Assembly: GCA_019925105.1 (NCBI GenBank)
Contig: JAHGAU010000019.1
Coordinates: forward strand, 1 to 64,000
DNA: 64,000 bases
Direction of reading: 5' to 3'
From: Niebla homalea
Lineage: Eukaryota > Ascomycota > Lecanoromycetes > Lecanorales > Ramalinaceae
Numbering within the stretch: position 1 is the first letter of the stretch; the number at the start of each line of letters is the position of its first letter. Positions 61,921 through 64,000 of the stretch are shown piece after piece. The position numbers and the translations under genes are program-made. Below the pieces are notes generated by a model that did no database searches, had not been told where the DNA came from, and saw only the letters and a program-made list of their open reading frames with translations.

Positions 61921-64000
61921 TTGGGAGATGGCGACGAATAAAGGGACCCCAGAGGTCCAAAACGATGCGTATACGTATAGCTTTAGCAACAATAAGAGAA
62001 GTATATTAAGTACAATAAGTAAAAGTAACGTAATAATTAAGAATAAAGTAATAAACGGATAAGTAACCTATATTAATAAAAACGGTAATAACACGTACGG
62101 GCAATATAATAATAATAAGCCGGATAATACCTAAAATAAATAAAAGAATTAAGGTTAATAAAATATATATATTAAGGTATATAAAATGCGTAATAATAAT
62201 ACGGAAATAATAAATAAATAAAAGGATAAAAAGGCCGGTACGGTATTAACGGTAAGGGGTATAAGTGGGGGAAAAGGGTAAAAAGACCGTAATGAAAGTA
62301 CCATTAAGGGTATATAAAAAGGAAATAAAGTTAATAAGGAGGATAAAACCTTAAGGAATTAAAGGTAAAAAATAAAAATAATACGTTATTTAATAAATAA
62401 AGGTAAAAGGGCGGTAAGGAAAATAATAAAAGCCTTAAAAAGACTTTTTATAATAGAATAAAAGGATATTACGTTAAAAATTTAACCGATACTACGGATT
62501 AAGCTAAAAAGTATAAGGGACTTTTACGTGAAAATAAAGATAAAATTAAGGAAAACGGAACGGCTATAAAGCTTTTAAAGGGCGGTAATAAAAACGTTAA
62601 TAAAAAGTAAAGACGGCGGCTTAAAGTTAAATATATAAAGTAAAAATATAAAAATAACGGCTTTTTAAATGAAAGAAAATTAAGCGATAAAAATAATAAA
62701 GGGGGTACCCGTAATAAAGAATAAGGGGATAACAGAAAAGAAAGCAATTACATTAAGGAAGGCGAAAATAATAACGGTCCGTTTATTTAATAATAAAGAG
62801 AAAAACGCGGTAATAAAAGTAAACTTATTATAATTAATAAAAACTTTTAAAATAATAACGGAACCGTTAATAAAATAGATTATTATAATATATAAATTAT
62901 AAAATAAAAATATCCTTTTTAATATAATATCTTTAAAAATGAAGGAAAGCTTAAAAAGATTTAAAGCTTAAATTAATAAAAAAAAGTATAAATTAATTAA
63001 GGTTTTAAAATAATCGTTTATTATTATAATAAATAAAATATATTTATTACGTTTTAAGGAAACCGAGAAAAAGACTATATTAAAAAATATAAAAAAAGAA
63101 AATATAATTCTTTATTTAAAATTTAAAATTATTAATTATAGGTTTCCGCCGGTAATAAAAAGACCTAATTCCTTAAGACGTATAAAGAGGTATTCTACCG
63201 TTATATTAAGTGTAATATTAATAAAAATATATAATAACGTTTTAAATAAAAAAATTATTAAAAAAAAATCTTTTAAAATAATTCGGTTATAAAATAAAAT
63301 GGTTAATATTTATTAATATTTTAAGTATTAAAGTTATAAATATATTATTATAAAATATTTTAATATTATAAAATATATAGTTTACGTTAAAAGCTATAAT
63401 ACCTATAAGTATATAAAGTTAATAATTAAAGGGCTTATAAAGGGTACGTTTAAATACGTTGTATATAATAAAGAGGGATACTTAATATAAGATTTTAAGT
63501 ATATAATAAAAGTTAAAAAATTAAACATAAAAAAACTCGGATAATTATAAAAATTTAACGGTATAACGCGTATAAAATTAATTTAATAAATTAATTAAAG
63601 GTAACCTTAAGATATAAACTTAATTAATTAGATAATAAAAGGTAAATAGCGGTAAAGAAAAAAAAACTCTTTATAATTTTAACCTTAAAAACTGGCTATT
63701 TTATATCTTTAATAATAATTAAGAAGGTATTAAAATAGAAAACGTTTAACTTTAATAAGAAATCCATAACTTAAACAAGTATAGAAAAGGGAGCCCTTAT
63801 AAAGGTTAATATATAATATATTAACGTTTCTAAAAGTAATATAGTATAATATCCATAAGAAAAGAATTAAAGTAATAATATTAATATTTAAGTTTAAAAA
63901 GTCGAAAACGTTAATATTAGAATAATATAAAAATTATTATATAACCCGTATATATATTCGTTTATTAACCCGGGAAAAAGGTTTTATTTAACCTTTAAAA
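61921..64000 (+). mobile_element. Tad1-like LINE (copy 4), 5' part, runs off the window
   Basis: Plus strand; ORF1 ATG at 61928-61930, reading MATNKGTPEVQNDAYTYSFS, the closest to intact of the subfamily 2 starts. ORF1 continues to about 63600 (knuckle region near 63310-63430, decayed) and the start of ORF2 follows. It is inserted into the host LINE after AAGGAAGAT with only about 7 bp before the ATG; the matching right-hand duplication is outside the window. Many stops further in. The minus ORF at 62499-62747 is antisense. Confidence 0.82.

Overview
The window looks like a subtelomere-like, repeat-dominated stretch of a filamentous ascomycete (Pezizomycotina) genome. Two very different base compositions alternate. 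About 50 kb is extremely AT-rich, with CpA and TpG nearly absent while CpG survives, and reading frames broken by TAA/TAG and by C-to-T and G-to-A type changes. That is the footprint of repeat-induced point mutation (RIP). A balanced-GC island of about 11 kb (roughly 27.8-39.1 kb) has normal dinucleotides, short GT-AG introns with CTGAC branch points, and the only intact genes. No tRNA, rRNA or CRISPR array was recognised.

Layout. 1-6.8 kb: AT minisatellite blocks with a unit of about 26 bp carrying TTTACCC, interrupted by two copies of a ~0.8 kb dispersed element. 6.9-7.9 kb: an un-RIPed pocket with a G-rich hexamer-based minisatellite and a short repeat/stem-loop segment. 7.9-10.1 kb: further simple repeats. 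10.2-22.9 kb: two head-to-tail copies of a 5.86 kb unit containing a RIP-killed RecQ helicase gene of the telomere-linked type (minus strand), with an OrsD-like zinc finger at the N-terminus; the second copy lacks the C-terminal third. 22.9-27.7 kb: fragments of a Tad1-like LINE, a 66-bp GC-rich tandem repeat and undefined decayed sequence.

27.8-39.1 kb is the gene island: an FHA-like/protein kinase gene (minus), a small unrecognised two-exon gene, a three-exon PD-(D/E)XK nuclease-like gene (DUF7924 type), a decayed unrecognised gene (minus), and a four-exon PD-(D/E)XK nuclease-like gene (PDDEXK_12 type). Kinase and restriction-endonuclease-fold proteins are families known to be amplified in fungi and related to domains of Crinkler-type effectors and transposon-linked conflict systems; a joint role here is inference.

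39.5-64 kb is a nest of RIP-inactivated Tad1-like LINEs (~5.8 kb, ORF1 with CCHC knuckles, ORF2 with endonuclease and reverse transcriptase, 3' tail of a repeated AATC tetranucleotide). One full copy stands alone (39482-45261). A minus-strand host LINE starts at 45492 and is interrupted by a plus copy, a minus copy and another plus copy that runs off the window. Three full copies have readable target-site duplications, and all start within about 7-17 bp of the ORF1 ATG.

Gene models, homology and RIP were read by eye; no alignment or database search was run.
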